A stretch of 12,997 bases of DNA from JALSIF01 sp026981635 [NCBI: bacterium] (GTDB taxonomy: Bacteria > 4484-113 > JALSIF01). The stretch is taken from the NCBI GenBank assembly GCA_026981635.1, contig JALSIF010000241.1, positions 1 through 12,997 of the forward strand. Direction: 5' to 3'. Below the pieces are notes generated by a model. It made no database searches. It saw nothing but the letters and a program-made list of their open reading frames with translations, and was not told the DNA's origin. Both the position numbers and the translations under genes were made by a program. How positions within the stretch are numbered: the stretch's first letter is position 1; the number at the start of each line of letters is the position of its first letter. Shown here one piece after another: positions 12,536 to 12,997 of the stretch.

Positions 12536-12961
12536 ATGCTTCGCTTCTGGAGCGGGTTTGTTGACCACATTGACCTTCCGGACTACCGGCTGGAGCTGAG
12601 GCTGGCCGAAGGCGTCCGCCTGCTCAGGGACCTAAGAGGCCAGACCCAGGTGGTGCGCCCGGCCGCCCCCCTGGAGGATGACCGCATGCGGGTGGAGTTT
12701 CCCTACTTCCGCCTGGAGACCAAGGGCCTCTCCGACACCACCCTGCGCCAGCACCTGGAGGACGGCCTGCGCTTTGGCGGCGAGCAGATCATCTTCGTGG
12801 GCTCCATCGGGGTGGTCCTCAAAGTCGTGGTGGTGGCCTTCCGCCCCGACCTGGCGGTGATACAGCTTGCCCCCAGGACGGCCTGGTTTGAGGCGGTGAT
12901 CACCGCCCGGGGAAGCTACACCGACTTTGACGACCTGACCACCGCCAGCTTCCCCAGCTAG
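12536..12961 (+). CDS. Probable tail protein of unknown role
   Basis: I do not recognise this 141-residue protein. It opens with MLRFWSGF, is strand-rich (YRLELRLAEGVRLL at 17-30, RMRVEFPYFRLET at 50-62), and has IIFVGSIGVVLKVVVVAFRP at 85-104 followed by AWFEAVITARGSYTDFDDLT at 115-134. A membrane helix at 86-103 cannot be excluded, but alternating charged strands around it look more like a beta protein. Place after the tape measure candidate suggests a distal tail or baseplate component. AGGAGG at 12523-12528 is 7 bases before the ATG, three bases after the previous stop. Confidence 0.55.
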   Translation: MLRFWSGFVDHIDLPDYRLELRLAEGVRLLRDLRGQTQVVRPAAPLEDDRMRVEFPYFRLETKGLSDTTLRQHLEDGLRFGGEQIIFVGSIGVVLKVVVVAFRPDLAVIQLAPRTAWFEAVITARGSYTDFDDLTTASFPS

Positions 12962-12973
12962 AAGGAAAGAGAG

Positions 12974-12997
12974 ATGGGATTTAGCGCACAAGACCAC
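12974..12997 (+). CDS. Start of the next operon gene, cut off by window edge
   Basis: An ATG 12 bases after the previous stop, behind a purine-rich AAGGAAAGAGAG, opens a frame of eight codons (MGFSAQDH) that runs off the window. Operon spacing suggests a further tail gene; nothing can be said of its function. Confidence 0.4.

Noticed and set aside
10748-12997. Contractile injection system or tailocin
   Set aside because: There is no sheath protein next to the tube gene, and portal and capsid genes are present, so a headless contractile device is unlikely.

Overview
The window is GC-rich bacterial DNA with two halves. Positions 1 to about 6630 hold ordinary chromosomal genes. From 6714 to the right edge there is one tightly packed plus-strand operon of tailed-phage structural genes. 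The sequence cannot name the species. A bacterial HU protein, an FTR1 iron permease, a membrane-anchored PpiD/SurA-like protein and a V4R-like protein fit a free-living, possibly thermophilic bacterium. Several start codons sit 7 to 11 bases after a -10 hexamer, which suggests that leaderless mRNAs are common in this organism, as in Deinococcota, Actinobacteria and some other deep lineages.

Left part: a truncated secreted alpha/beta hydrolase (minus), an FTR1-family iron permease with an acidic C-terminal extension (minus) and a Fur-like site over its promoter, and a 656-residue membrane-anchored peptidyl-prolyl isomerase-like protein with TPR-like repeats (minus). An HU DNA-binding protein (plus) is divergent from the last of these and ends in a strong terminator. 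Then come a V4R-like protein (minus), a divergent MobA-like nucleotidyltransferase (plus) and an unrecognised 217-residue protein (minus) that converges on it.

Right part: 12 complete genes and the start of a 13th, with mostly overlapping ends. The proposed order is portal, acidic scaffold-like protein, major capsid protein, a small basic protein, head-tail adaptor, head-tail stopper, tail terminator, tail tube, tail chaperone, a small helical protein, a very short glycine-zipper tape-measure candidate, and a further tail protein. Portal and capsid are recognised from sequence. Most later roles are inferred from length, position and weak motifs. The order matches siphovirus-type head and tail modules and, notably, the Rhodobacter gene transfer agent. 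No terminase, prohead protease, integrase, repressor or lysis gene is visible, and the operon begins directly at the portal gene, 87 bases from a divergent chromosomal-type gene, behind a near-leaderless promoter.

The most interesting reading is a domesticated phage structural operon, perhaps a gene-transfer-agent-like or other capsid-tail particle, with DNA packaging encoded elsewhere or lost. A decayed or rearranged prophage remains possible, because the right end lies outside the window.
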